Source of the DNA: a bacterium UBP14_UBA6098
Lineage (GTDB): Bacteria; UBP14; UBA6098
Assembly: GCA_002428525.1 (NCBI GenBank)
Contig: DIWU01000014.1
Span: 1-64,000, forward strand
Reading direction: 5' to 3'
DNA: 64,000 bases
Within the stretch, counting starts at the first letter, position 1. Each line of letters starts with the position of its first letter. Positions 29,011 through 37,421 of the stretch are shown in pieces. The notes beneath the pieces are model-generated. The model saw only the letters and a list, made by a program, of their open reading frames with translations, ran no database searches and was not told the DNA's origin. The position numbers and the translations under genes were made by a program.

Positions 29011-29366
29011 GGCTCAAGCCCCGGCCTTCGGATATCATCCCGATAGTGATAGTCCTCGCGCTTTCGATATTCCCGCTCAACCCCTCGCACGAAAAGCCCG
29101 AGAAGGCCGTTGTTTATTATCGAAACGAGATATTGCTCAGCCATCCCCTCTCGCGCGACACAACAATAGTCGTCGAAGGCGCTTGCGGGCCATGGGCGCT
29201 CGAGGTTTCAAACGGCGGGGTCTTCGTTGCCGAAACTCATTGCCCAAACGGTTTCTGCCGTTCTATGGGAAAAATTTCCCGCACCGGCTCCGCGATTATC
29301 TGCGCGCCCGGAAAGATAGCGGTCGTTATCGAAGGGGGGAGCGATCTGGACGCGACCACAAGATAA
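28998..29366 (+). CDS. NusG domain II-like membrane-anchored protein
   Basis: 122 residues from GTG 28998 (AGGGG upstream, 13-nt overlap with amrS). One N-terminal helix (IIPIVIVLALSIFPL) then a single NusG_II-type beta domain with the typical CPNGFCRSMGKISRTGSAIICAPGKIAVVIEG. In several lineages such proteins sit beside Gx transporters and quinone/flavin-linked genes. The precise role is unknown. Confidence 0.8.
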   Translation: MEHLRLKPRPSDIIPIVIVLALSIFPLNPSHEKPEKAVVYYRNEILLSHPLSRDTTIVVEGACGPWALEVSNGGVFVAETHCPNGFCRSMGKISRTGSAIICAPGKIAVVIEGGSDLDATTR

Positions 29367-29862
29367 GAACCGCAAACTCGCAACCTGCGCCCTTCTGACC
29401 GCAATCGGTTCGGTTATATGGATACTCGAGGAGTTCATTCCGAGGCCCCTGCCGTGGCTCAAACCCGGGTTGGCTAATGTCGCCACGATTCTCGCAATGG
29501 CACTGGTCGGCCCGTTCGAGGCTGTCACTGTAGCCGCGCTTAGAGTCCTCGTCGGTGCAATTCTGATCGGTAAAATCGGTTCCGCGGGATTCATAATCTC
29601 GCTCAGTTCGGCACTGACCTCCTCCGCCGCCATGGCCGCCCTCGTGAAATCTCGAATCCCATTTTCAATTTACGGAATCAGCATTACGGGCGCGTTGGTT
29701 CACGCACTTACACAGCTTCTCATAGCCGGCATTATCCTATATAGCCCGAGCATAGCATACAAAGCCCTGCCAATAGTGGCTTTGCCGTCGATACTCACCG
29801 GTGCTGTCGTCGCATTTCTTGCGGGAATCGTCCTCCGAAACACCCGCTTTCCACGCGAGTGA
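29344..29862 (+). CDS. Gx transporter family membrane protein, start codon uncertain
   Basis: A hydrophobic protein with four to five helices and the family motif PRPLPWLKPGLANVATILAM. The open frame runs from 29320, but no ATG, GTG or TTG occurs until TTG 29470, which would remove the first helix and half of the motif. ATC at 29344 sits 5 nt after an AGGGGG site and would give 172 residues. Deleting one G from the G6 run at 29333-29338 would instead fuse the frame to the upstream NusG_II gene. The coordinates given are therefore provisional. Confidence 0.6.
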   Translation: MWTRPQDKNRKLATCALLTAIGSVIWILEEFIPRPLPWLKPGLANVATILAMALVGPFEAVTVAALRVLVGAILIGKIGSAGFIISLSSALTSSAAMAALVKSRIPFSIYGISITGALVHALTQLLIAGIILYSPSIAYKALPIVALPSILTGAVVAFLAGIVLRNTRFPRE

Positions 29863-29869
29863 CAAACCC

Positions 29870-30023
29870 CCGGGCGTCGGGCGCGCATGCGCGCGGCGTC
29901 GGGGCGGTAGAAAACCCTTCAATATTAGGAAGATTTCCTCCGCCCCGCCGCGGCCGCGCGCTCGAGACAAAAGCTCTGCACAACTGCACCCGTCATTATC
30001 GAGCGCGCGGCACCGACGCCCGG
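29870..30023. repeat. Cloverleaf palindromic element, copy 1
   Basis: 154 bp. Terminal stem CCGGGCGTCGG (29870-29880) with its complement at 30013-30023. Inner hairpins: 29881-29894 (self-palindrome GCGCGCATGCGCGC); 29893-29951 (stem with a 3-nt bulge and a 32-nt loop, 29908-29939); 29953-30011 (13-bp perfect stem with a 33-nt loop). No coding potential. Confidence 0.85.
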
Positions 30024-30046
30024 AATTGTTGAAATGAAGATTTTGC

Positions 30047-30074
30047 TTGCCAATGGGCTGAAAAAGGTTAAACT
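30047..30074 (+). promoter_or_regulatory. Candidate promoter for the second GT9 gene
   Basis: TTGCCA (30047-30052) and TAAACT (30069-30074) are 16 bp apart. The predicted start near 30081 leaves about 4 nt before ATG 30085 (near-leaderless). The -10 is moderate. Confidence 0.4.
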
Positions 30075-30084
30075 TAGAAATACT

Positions 30085-31110
30085 ATGAGAATACTAATTA
30101 TACAAACTGCATTCATCGGCGACTGCGTCCTGACAACCCCCTTCATCCGCAGGACGCGGGAGGCTTATGGCGAAGACGCCGTCGTGGCCGTTCTCACAAC
30201 CCCGGACGGAAAAGGGGTTTTCGACGGCAACCCGAATATCGACGAGATAATCGTTTATGACAAGCGCAACTCGGACGCGAGGCTCTCGACGCATTTCGGG
30301 GTAGTCAACGACCTTCTCGCGCGCAAGTTCGACATCGCGTTTTTGCCGCACAGGTCGTTTAGAACCGGCCTTATGGCTATGATGGCGCGGATCCCCGAGC
30401 GAGTCGGTTTCACGAAATCCGGCGGATCGATTTTCTACACGAAGAGCGTGCAAAAACAAATGGATTTGCCGGAACCGGAGAGACTCCTCGATTTGATCAC
30501 TGTCTTCGGACATCGTCCTAAACCGTGCCCGCTGGAGGTTTTCCCGGGGAAGGCCCGCGAGAAGAAGGCCGAGGAGCTTTTAGCAAAGATCGGCCTTGCA
30601 GACAAACGCTTTGTCACAGTCGCTCCCGGCAGTGTATGGGGAACGAAGCGTTACCCGACCGATCTCTTCGTCGAGGTGATCCGTGGATTGTTCAAGGAGA
30701 AGCTCGTCGAGAACGCAATCCTTTTAGGCGGCGAGTCCGATGCCGATCTCTGCGATAAGATCATCGCCAAGGCCGGTTCCGGAACATTCTCGCTGGCAGG
30801 CGAGACGGACATCCTAACCTCAGCGGTGATAATCTCCAAATCTAAGCTCTTCATCGGCAACGACAGCGGACCGAGCCATCTGGCCGCCGCAGTTGGGACC
30901 CCTGTTGTCACTATCTTCGGCCCGACGATTCCGGAATTCGGTTTTATTCCATACGGCGACAATGTTACCATTGTTGAGCCGCCGATCGAGCTTAAATGCC
31001 GGCCTTGTAGCCCTCACGGCAAGATGGACTGCCCGCGGGGCGATCATGCCTGTATGATGAGCATCTTCCCGGATAAGATCATCGGGGCCGCGGCTAGGGC
31101 ATTGCAATAA
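30085..31110 (+). CDS. waaF: GT9-family lipopolysaccharide heptosyltransferase II-like protein
   Basis: 341 residues; MRILIIQTAFIGDCVLTTPFIR at the start, VTVAPGSVWGTKRYP at the hinge, and IGNDSGPSHLAAAVGTPVVTIFGPT at the donor site. Closest in layout to WaaF-type heptosyltransferase II. ATG 30085 matches the family N-terminus; an upstream in-frame ATG at 30034 adds a non-family stretch and lies before the predicted transcript start. Ends the long plus-strand run; a strong terminator follows. Confidence 0.85.
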   Translation: MRILIIQTAFIGDCVLTTPFIRRTREAYGEDAVVAVLTTPDGKGVFDGNPNIDEIIVYDKRNSDARLSTHFGVVNDLLARKFDIAFLPHRSFRTGLMAMMARIPERVGFTKSGGSIFYTKSVQKQMDLPEPERLLDLITVFGHRPKPCPLEVFPGKAREKKAEELLAKIGLADKRFVTVAPGSVWGTKRYPTDLFVEVIRGLFKEKLVENAILLGGESDADLCDKIIAKAGSGTFSLAGETDILTSAVIISKSKLFIGNDSGPSHLAAAVGTPVVTIFGPTIPEFGFIPYGDNVTIVEPPIELKCRPCSPHGKMDCPRGDHACMMSIFPDKIIGAAARALQ

Positions 31111-31162
31111 ACGAAGCATAAGTTCTTGCCTTCGGGGAAATTCCCGATAGAGTTCACATCAA

Positions 31163-31196
31163 AGCGAATGGGCGTTGAATGTCCGTTCGCTTTTTT
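31163..31196 (+). terminator. Rho-independent terminator after waaF
   Basis: An 11-bp stem AGCGAATGGGC/GTCCGTTCGCT with one or two GU pairs, a 7-nt loop and six Ts. Confidence 0.85.
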
Positions 31197-31249
31197 ACGG
31201 TTTCACAAAATTGCGTGCTAAACGAAATCAGCGGAAGATTCAGGCTATT

Positions 31250-31933
31250 CTATATTCTGCTCAATGCCGCAATGTAACCGAGTTTCCTAAGTCCGGTGGG
31301 GTCGTGTGTCTCGCGGAGTCTGTTTAGGGCGCGTTCGATCCGCCCCGCGGAGTATCGCAACTCGATATCGGCCAAGGGGTGTTCGAGGCTGGCGAGTGTA
31401 AACACTGCATAGGCAAAGTGAAATCCCTGCCATCCATACTTTTCGTCACGACACAGGCTCAAGGTCCTTAAACCGCGTTCGATAAAGGCTGTGCCTTCGG
31501 CAATCTGCGAGGCCGAGAGCGCTCGCCAAAATGCGAGACTACATGTTGCGCAACAGAAGCGACCTCTATCGGCCGAGGGCCTCGAACGGCCGGCTCTACC
31601 GAGCATCCCGATCATCCCCTCGCGAATACCGTGCTTTTCGGCACCGCGCCATTTGGCCAAGGCCCAAAAGGCCTCCTCGCCGAGCGCATGGGCAGTTCCG
31701 GCCCTCGAGCTGAGGCGCTCGCCTGTCGGGAGAATCGCGAAGGTATAATCGCCCTCGGTCGGGGCGGCAAAATTAAGGCCGTATCGGCCGGGTTCCTTCT
31801 GGCGTTTTACAATCCAATTCAAAGCCTCGTCGATCGATTTTCGCTCGGCCTTTGCTCCCCCCAAACGAACCGATTCGAGTTTCCATAGGGTCTCCCCGAG
31901 GCTTTCGGAATTCAAGATCGCTTCGGACATCAT
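31250..31933 (-). CDS. Unknown protein, 227 residues, helical
   Basis: Not recognised. Predicted mainly alpha-helical without signal peptide or membrane helices. Notable are FCCATCSLAFWRAL near the middle and WQGFHFAYAVFTLASLEHP later, a helix-pair spacing that recalls alpha/alpha-toroid (prenyltransferase-like) folds, but this is only an impression. The start could be 31933 or 31930; a GGGCGGGTGG stretch precedes it. It is divergent from the flippase gene and convergent with waaF. Confidence 0.65.
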   Translation of the reverse strand: MMSEAILNSESLGETLWKLESVRLGGAKAERKSIDEALNWIVKRQKEPGRYGLNFAAPTEGDYTFAILPTGERLSSRAGTAHALGEEAFWALAKWRGAEKHGIREGMIGMLGRAGRSRPSADRGRFCCATCSLAFWRALSASQIAEGTAFIERGLRTLSLCRDEKYGWQGFHFAYAVFTLASLEHPLADIELRYSAGRIERALNRLRETHDPTGLRKLGYIAALSRI

Positions 31934-32108
31934 CCACCCGCCCTTGAAGATTATCGATAGGTTTTTCGGATACTTTCAATATAAATCATCAGGCGCGAAA
32001 CGCAAGGATAGAATCTATTCTCCCAAAGTATTATCGAACTTTATGTTATATTATTCTATGGACATCGGCACTTCATCGGTGTATTTTTTTAACAAAATCG
32101 AGGTGCAA

Positions 32109-33026
32109 TTGAACAAACGGCGAATTATCAACTTAATCTTAATGCTGATCGTCCTGACCGCGGTCGGCATGCTCGTTCATAGGAATTTCGGCGAACTGAA
32201 AAAATACAGCTTCGATTTTCGATGGGAGTTCATCCTCCTCGCATTTATCTCGGAAATCACGGCCTATATTGCCAAGCTTCTTATTTGGCAACGGCTATCC
32301 GGCTCTTATGGTTTGAAAATCCCATTCCTCCTTTCAGCCAAGGGATACCTTCTTTCTCAGTTCGGCCGCTATATCCCGGGCAAGATAGGGCTTGTTATTC
32401 TAAGGATGGAAGCCCTTCACGGCCATTCGAAAAAGAATATCGCGATAGCCACCGGCGTGGAACTCGTATCATCGATCGGGGCGGCTTGCCTGTTGGTGCT
32501 CATAGGTATAATCTCAGCCTCGGATTACCTTCCCGATTACGCAATCTGGATCGCAGTCATCGGGTTCGCGGGGGTGTTGGCCTTCCTGCACCCATCGGTG
32601 TTTCGGCCTCTGGGAAACCTTATATTCAAGCTGGCCAAGCGCCAACCGATGGAGGAAATCCCACCATACTTCTTAACCCTCAAATTTGTTTTCGTTTATA
32701 TCCTCCCCGGGCTTATACACGGTCTCAGTCTGTTCCTCGTCCTGTTGTCACTTTCTCCAATTAGCTTCGGGTTCTATCTGACAATCACCTCCGTCTATTA
32801 CGCCGCGGGACTTATCGGCCTCGCCGCCCTGTTCGCCCCCTCCGGAATCGGTGTTCGCGAGGGCGTCATGATGTTAGTCCTTCCGCTATTCATCGACGCA
32901 CCCGTCGTTATCGTTGGAGTAATCATAATCCGATTAATTACTACAGCCGCGGAGGTCTTCCTCGCCGGCGCCTTTACACTTTTGGCAAAACTATTTCAAA
33001 AACAAGACCCCGCAACCGAGGTATAA
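32109..33026 (+). CDS. Flippase-like integral membrane protein (LPG synthase transmembrane / UPF0104 type)
   Basis: About 305 residues with eight or so hydrophobic helices; signature GRYIPGKIGLVILR and late APSGIGVREGVMMLVLP, as in the AglD/MprF flippase domain family. Likely moves or modifies a lipid; substrate unknown. TTG 32109 is preferred because GAGGTG (32100-32105) lies just before it and the first helix follows directly; an ATG further upstream at 31944 would add about 55 non-family residues. Confidence 0.8.
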   Translation: MNKRRIINLILMLIVLTAVGMLVHRNFGELKKYSFDFRWEFILLAFISEITAYIAKLLIWQRLSGSYGLKIPFLLSAKGYLLSQFGRYIPGKIGLVILRMEALHGHSKKNIAIATGVELVSSIGAACLLVLIGIISASDYLPDYAIWIAVIGFAGVLAFLHPSVFRPLGNLIFKLAKRQPMEEIPPYFLTLKFVFVYILPGLIHGLSLFLVLLSLSPISFGFYLTITSVYYAAGLIGLAALFAPSGIGVREGVMMLVLPLFIDAPVVIVGVIIIRLITTAAEVFLAGAFTLLAKLFQKQDPATEV

Positions 33027-33084
33027 CCCCATCGAATCCATTTATTGCGACTCGCAACATTGTCGTTATACACACCCTCTCATA

Positions 33085-33206
33085 GGGCGTCGGTATCACC
33101 TGCATCGATGATGCAGGTGATCGAACCGCGGCGCAATGAGAGACAACCGCAAAAAATATAAACACGGGTTGCGCCGCGGTTGCCGCGCATGCGCGGACCG
33201 ACGCCC
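33085..33206. repeat. Cloverleaf palindromic element, copy 2
   Basis: 122 bp. Terminal stem GGGCGTCGG (33085-33093) with CCGACGCCC (33198-33206). Hairpin 1 CACCTGCAT-cgatg-ATGCAGGTG (33097-33119); hairpin 2 with a 13-bp perfect stem AACCGCGGCGCAA (33124-33136 with 33169-33181) and a 32-nt loop; hairpin 3 CCGCGCATGCGCGG (33183-33196). Confidence 0.9.
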
Positions 33207-33314
33207 GAAGCGATGTCCGCAAGCGGGGGAGAAGCCGATACTACATTGATTATCAAGGAGATACAGCCATTGAGTGTTTGATAAAACATGAGGGCAAATT
33301 TTTTATTTTCGGGC

Positions 33315-33342
33315 TTGACAAATCGTTAAATAAAAATATTAT
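33315..33342 (+). promoter_or_regulatory. Promoter for the candidate structured RNA
   Basis: Perfect TTGACA (33315-33320) with TATTAT at 33337-33342 (16-bp spacer) or TTATAT two bases later. The predicted start is 33349-33351. Confidence 0.65.
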
Positions 33343-33348
33343 ATCTTG

Positions 33349-33592
33349 ATCTTCGATAATGTTCTTTACGGTATTTGCCTACTCCTAAACGCGAAAGCGT
33401 TAACGCCGTTGGAAAATGCGGGATTAGTGAGTGCCGCTTTTGGGGGATAATCGTTGCATTTCCCCTCCTTTCCCCAACGATGTCCCCCCCTCCGACGGCT
33501 ATGGAGCTTTTATCCCTTCTATTCCTGCCCCTTTGTCGAAGATTATAATCTCACTTAAAAGGCGCCGCCCCCCGCGGCGCTTTTGATTTTTT
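33349..33592 (+). ncRNA. Candidate structured small RNA (~195 nt plus terminator), identity unknown
   Basis: No protein-coding frame. The predicted start coincides with ATCTTCGA (33349-33356), which pairs perfectly with TCGAAGAT at 33536-33543, closing a ~195-nt structure. Inside are a GNRA hairpin AACGC-GAAA-GCGTT (33388-33401) and a long hairpin (GGGGGA 33442-33447 plus ATCGTTG, pairing to 33475-33488). A strong terminator and a separate dnaJ promoter follow, so this is an independent unit. Length and terminal stem recall 6S RNA, but I cannot confirm it; a regulatory leader is an alternative. Confidence 0.6.
33562..33592 (+). terminator. Rho-independent terminator after the small RNA
   Basis: Stem GCGCCGC (33562-33568) and GCGGCGC (33574-33580) with a C5 loop, then TTTTGATTTTTT. 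Confidence 0.9.
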
Positions 33593-33598
33593 GGACAT

Positions 33599-33627
33599 TT
33601 GATTTTTGGCCCGCGGGTTGTTATATA
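33599..33627 (+). promoter_or_regulatory. Promoter for the DnaJ-like gene
   Basis: TTGATT (33599-33604), 17-bp spacer, TATATA (33622-33627). Start near 33634 leaves a short leader carrying GAGGTG before ATG 33651. Confidence 0.55.
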
Positions 33628-33650
33628 TTATGGTATTCAGCGAGGTGAAA

Positions 33651-34538
33651 ATGGACCCGAGAAAAGACTATTACAAAATACTATCGATAAAAGAGGATGC
33701 CTCCGAGACCGAGATCAAGAAGGCATTCCACAAACTGGCAAAAAAATACCATCCGGATTTACATCCGGGGGACTCCGAGGCCGAGGCGCGCTTCAAAGAG
33801 ATCAACGAGGCGTATAATATCCTGTCCGACTCGAAGAAACGCGCCGAATACGACCAACTCCGTAAATACGGTGCCGGCTTCGATATGCCCCCGGGATTCG
33901 GCGGCCGTCGTCCCGGAGGTCAGGCCGCCTATGAGGGCAACCTCGAGGACCTCTTCGGCGGAGCCAATCTCGGCGATGTCTTCTCGCAATTCTTCAACAT
34001 GGGCGGCAAAAAGAAGCGAAATGCCCCGCAGAAAGGCAACGACTATAGCGCGGTCGTCGAGGTGCCATTCAGAACAGCGATCATTGGAGGCAAAAGCCGC
34101 GTCCAGTTTGAGATTCCAACCGGCGGAACAAAAACCATCGAGATCAATATCCCCGCAGGAACAAAGCACGGAAGCAAGATCCGACTGCGCGGCCTCGGCG
34201 AACCGGGGCGAAACTCCCCACCCGGAGACCTCATCGTCACCGTCCGCGTCGCGAACGACCCCTTCTTCCGAAGAGAGGGCAACGACATCCTCGCCGATAT
34301 AACAATCGGTTTGAAGGAGGCCATCGAAGGAACAAAGCTTCGAATCCGAACACCATCGGGCGAAAAAGCCGAGCTTACTATCCCCCCCGGAACACAGCCG
34401 GGGACACGATTTCGAGTTTCGGGGCAAAAAAACTCGTCGGTAGATTTCTTCGCGGTCATTAATATCAAAATTCCAACAAATCTGAACGAGAAATCGCGCG
34501 AGCTATTTAAAAGATTCGCCGAAGAAGCAGGTCTATGA
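33651..34538 (+). CDS. DnaJ-like co-chaperone without zinc finger (CbpA/type II)
   Basis: 295 residues: J domain (residues 1-70) with the HPD motif in YHPDLHPGD that stimulates DnaK; a Gly/Phe-rich linker; then two beta-barrel substrate domains ([12 protein letters not shown]..., [16 protein letters not shown]). The cysteine-rich zinc domain of DnaJ is absent. GAGGTG at 33642-33647 fixes ATG 33651. A second function in heat response is likely but no CIRCE operator was seen. Confidence 0.88.
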   Translation: MDPRKDYYKILSIKEDASETEIKKAFHKLAKKYHPDLHPGDSEAEARFKEINEAYNILSDSKKRAEYDQLRKYGAGFDMPPGFGGRRPGGQAAYEGNLEDLFGGANLGDVFSQFFNMGGKKKRNAPQKGNDYSAVVEVPFRTAIIGGKSRVQFEIPTGGTKTIEINIPAGTKHGSKIRLRGLGEPGRNSPPGDLIVTVRVANDPFFRREGNDILADITIGLKEAIEGTKLRIRTPSGEKAELTIPPGTQPGTRFRVSGQKNSSVDFFAVINIKIPTNLNEKSRELFKRFAEEAGL

Positions 34539-35443
34539 AAAAGCCATTCGTCATTTTAACCGCGATAGTAGCATCCGCGGCGATCGCCGTCGTTATGGGT
34601 CCGGTCGATTCGATGCGCGATGCCATCGAGTTCACTTGGATTCAGCCGACGAGGACATTCATGGTCGGCGAACCGGTTTGTTTCGAGGTAATCGCCGAAA
34701 ACATCGCGCCGGACTCCGCCCTCGTCGTCGAACTCGACCCCGCGACGATCCGCTTGGATGGCGATCAACCGTTCGTGCTGGTTCGCCATGCCGAGCCGAA
34801 ACTCGAGGACACACTCGCCACCGGCGCGAAGACCCGATACCGCTATATCCTCACCGAAGGCCCGAACTCCCTTTACGATCCCTTTCGCGAGGTGCGCTCC
34901 TACGCTACAGATGTCGGCCTCTCCTGCCTGCCCGCCGGCGAATACCGCTTGATATACCGCAAAAGATGGAGTATCGCCGACTCAATCGATTTCAAGATCG
35001 TCGAGCCGCCGGCCACCGAGCGGGCGCTGTTGGACACCCTCGCGGAGATGGCCGTCGCATATCAGGTTGGCAGGCTCGAAGACGCCGCGGCTTTGGGCTT
35101 TCGGTTGTTCGAGATGTCCTCCGGCTCGCCCTACACAGCGCGCGGCCTCATCTTTGCCCGCGGCGCGGCTTGGGAAAAGGGCCTCTGCGATGAGGCACTT
35201 AAACTCGATTCGCTTTTCTGGGAATCCTTCGGGGAACCTGCGATTAGATCGAACTTCCTGCCCTATCCCGGCCTGCTCCGCGCGACCGCGGGGATTTGGG
35301 GTAAATGCACAAGCAAAACCGAACGGCTGAACCGCCTCGACCGCCTCGCCGCAAAATTCGACGATCCCGAGATTTCGGCGGAAATCGATCACTACCGTCG
35401 GGTCTTCGAGGGCAAGGCTCAGTGTAGCACCTGCCCAAAATAA
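34535..35443 (+). CDS. Unknown exported protein, 302 residues
   Basis: Not recognised. N-terminal signal peptide or anchor ([18 protein letters not shown]), an Ig-like beta region (about 40-155; [40 protein letters not shown]) and a helical C-terminal half resembling TPR-type scaffolds, ending in CSTCPK. The ATGA overlap with the dnaJ-like gene shows one operon, perhaps an extracytoplasmic client, but this is inference. Confidence 0.65.
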   Translation: MKKPFVILTAIVASAAIAVVMGPVDSMRDAIEFTWIQPTRTFMVGEPVCFEVIAENIAPDSALVVELDPATIRLDGDQPFVLVRHAEPKLEDTLATGAKTRYRYILTEGPNSLYDPFREVRSYATDVGLSCLPAGEYRLIYRKRWSIADSIDFKIVEPPATERALLDTLAEMAVAYQVGRLEDAAALGFRLFEMSSGSPYTARGLIFARGAAWEKGLCDEALKLDSLFWESFGEPAIRSNFLPYPGLLRATAGIWGKCTSKTERLNRLDRLAAKFDDPEISAEIDHYRRVFEGKAQCSTCPK

Positions 35444-35469
35444 AAGGACACCGGCTCTTTCCGCCGGCG
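35437..35469 (-). terminator. Terminator for proS
   Basis: CACCGGC (35449-35455) pairs with GCCGGCG (35463-35469); on the minus strand the stem is followed by TCCTTTTATTTT. Confidence 0.65.
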
Positions 35470-35498
35470 CCCTCTATTCATCGAATGCTCTTGATCCT

Positions 35499-37211
35499 CT
35501 ACTCGGATAGCTCCTCGAACAGCCTGTCCCAAAGATCGATGATCGAATCCATCGCATCCTCGATGGAAACCTCGGTGGTCGTCTTCGTCTGGCGCTCGTA
35601 AATCTCTATCACACCGTTCTTTACGCCCTTGCCAATCGTCACGCGGATCGGCACGCCGATCAGATCGGCATCCTTGAATTTAACCCCCGGGCGCGCGTCG
35701 CGGTCGTCGAGCAGAACATCGATGCCCTCATCGAGAAGCTCCTCGTAAATCGCAGTCGCGACAGACATAACCTCTTCATCCGCGACATTGACAGGTGTGA
35801 TCACAACCTCGAAAGGCGCAATCGTGATCGGCCAACGAATTCCGTCCCCGTCGGCGGAAAGCTCGATCGCCGCGGCGAGAATCCTCCCGACACCGATGCC
35901 GTAACTTCCCATCTGAATTGGCCTTGCGGCGCCCTCCTCGTCGAGGAAGGTCGCGCCCATCGGCTTGGAATACTTTGTGCCGAGCTTAAAGATATGACCT
36001 ATCTCGATGGTTCTTATAAGGTTAAGAGGTTTTCCGCAATGAATGCAAGTATCGCCCTCGGCGACCATGCGAAGATCGACCTTTTTATACTCGCTAATAT
36101 CTGTAAGCTTATATCCTACAATATGATAATCGACCTCGTTCGCTCCGGTCGCGAATGGAGCCTCGGAATCGACAGCCCTATCGACAAGGATCTCGAGCTT
36201 GGCATTTAGGCCGATAGGCCCCAAAAATCCTATCGGGACACCGGTGAGTTTGAGCACCTCTTCGGCCTCGGCGGGGCGAACCTTTTCTCCGCAAACGGCC
36301 TGAAGCTTCTCCTCGGAAAGCTCATGATCGCCGCGAAGGCATGCCATCACTGCCTTTCCGGATTGAGTGATATAGATTAACGATTTCAGAAGCTGTCCCT
36401 GAGGCAGTTTGAGGAAGCCTGAAACCTGCTCGATCGTGCGTTGTTCGGGGGTATGCACCTTGGCCTTCTCGCAAGAAACCCATTCGACGCTCGTCGGGAA
36501 CGACTCGGCGATCTCGAGGTTCTGTGCAAAGCCGCATTCACAGGTCGCGATGATATCCTCGCCGGATTCCGAGGGAACCATGAACTCCTCCGAGCCGGTG
36601 CCGCCCATCATTCCGCTCGACGCGCCGACAACGAAATACTGCAGACCGCAACGCTCGAAGATCCGGCGATAGGCCTTTTCGTGGAGCTTGTAGGCCTCGT
36701 GAAGTTGGGCCTCGTCGGCGCAAAGTGTGTAGGAATCCTTCATCAAAAACTCGCGAACACGGAGGATGCCGGAGCGCGGGCGCGGTTCGTCGCGGAATTT
36801 ATTCTGAATTTGATACCATGTTTGCGGAAGCTCTTTGTAGCTCCGTATCTCGCCGCGCGCCAAGTCGGTGATAACCTCCTCGTGAGTCGGCGCAAGTGCC
36901 AGCTCCGTCCCGCGACGATCCTTGAAACGCGTCATGATATCGCCCATGCCGACATCGCGGCCGGTCTCGGCCCATAGCTCCAAGGGGGTTGTCGAGGGCA
37001 GAAAGACCTCCTGCCCGCCGATCTCGTCCATCTCGTCGCGGATGATGTCCATCACGCGGAGCATGGAGCGCCAACCCAGCGGCAGATAGGTATAGACGCC
37101 GGCGGAGAGCTGGCGGATCATGCCGGCGCGGAGCATGAGGATATGCGATTTCACCTGCGCGTCGGCGGGGACTTCTTTAAGTGTCGGTATAAATGCCTTT
37201 GACCAGAGCAT
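35499..37211 (-). CDS. proS: Prolyl-tRNA synthetase (bacterial type, with editing domain)
   Basis: 570 residues. Class II motifs: motif 1 region GWRSMLRVMDIIRDEM, motif 2 FRDEPRPRSGILRVREF and motif 3 GIGVGRILAAAIE; a YbaK-like editing insertion (about residues 225-385) that removes mischarged alanine; and a C-terminal anticodon-binding domain. AAGGAA before ATG 37211 and the family start (LWSKAFIPTLKEVPADA) exclude the longer frame. Confidence 0.95.
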   Translation of the reverse strand: MLWSKAFIPTLKEVPADAQVKSHILMLRAGMIRQLSAGVYTYLPLGWRSMLRVMDIIRDEMDEIGGQEVFLPSTTPLELWAETGRDVGMGDIMTRFKDRRGTELALAPTHEEVITDLARGEIRSYKELPQTWYQIQNKFRDEPRPRSGILRVREFLMKDSYTLCADEAQLHEAYKLHEKAYRRIFERCGLQYFVVGASSGMMGGTGSEEFMVPSESGEDIIATCECGFAQNLEIAESFPTSVEWVSCEKAKVHTPEQRTIEQVSGFLKLPQGQLLKSLIYITQSGKAVMACLRGDHELSEEKLQAVCGEKVRPAEAEEVLKLTGVPIGFLGPIGLNAKLEILVDRAVDSEAPFATGANEVDYHIVGYKLTDISEYKKVDLRMVAEGDTCIHCGKPLNLIRTIEIGHIFKLGTKYSKPMGATFLDEEGAARPIQMGSYGIGVGRILAAAIELSADGDGIRWPITIAPFEVVITPVNVADEEVMSVATAIYEELLDEGIDVLLDDRDARPGVKFKDADLIGVPIRVTIGKGVKNGVIEIYERQTKTTTEVSIEDAMDSIIDLWDRLFEELSE

Positions 37212-37421
37212 AATGGTTTCCTTCATTTTGTGTAAATTTCGAGGCTGAAAGATATACATAAAACCGTGTTTTAGCAAGCCCTTCGTTTTTTGGGGTTTCA
37301 ATCGATTTCCTAATGAAATTTTCTCGACCCGAAAAGTTCAGAATTAGCTTTACTTTAAGGCCATCGGTCGATAATTTGTTCTTTCACACTTTTAGGCTTA
37401 AACAAAGAAAGGATAGTCGAA

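Noticed and set aside
33349..33592. Assignment as tmRNA, SRP RNA or a cobalamin/T-box leader
   Set aside because: None of the hallmark sequences (tRNA-like ends, GGAAGC SRP loop, B12 box, T-box) is present.
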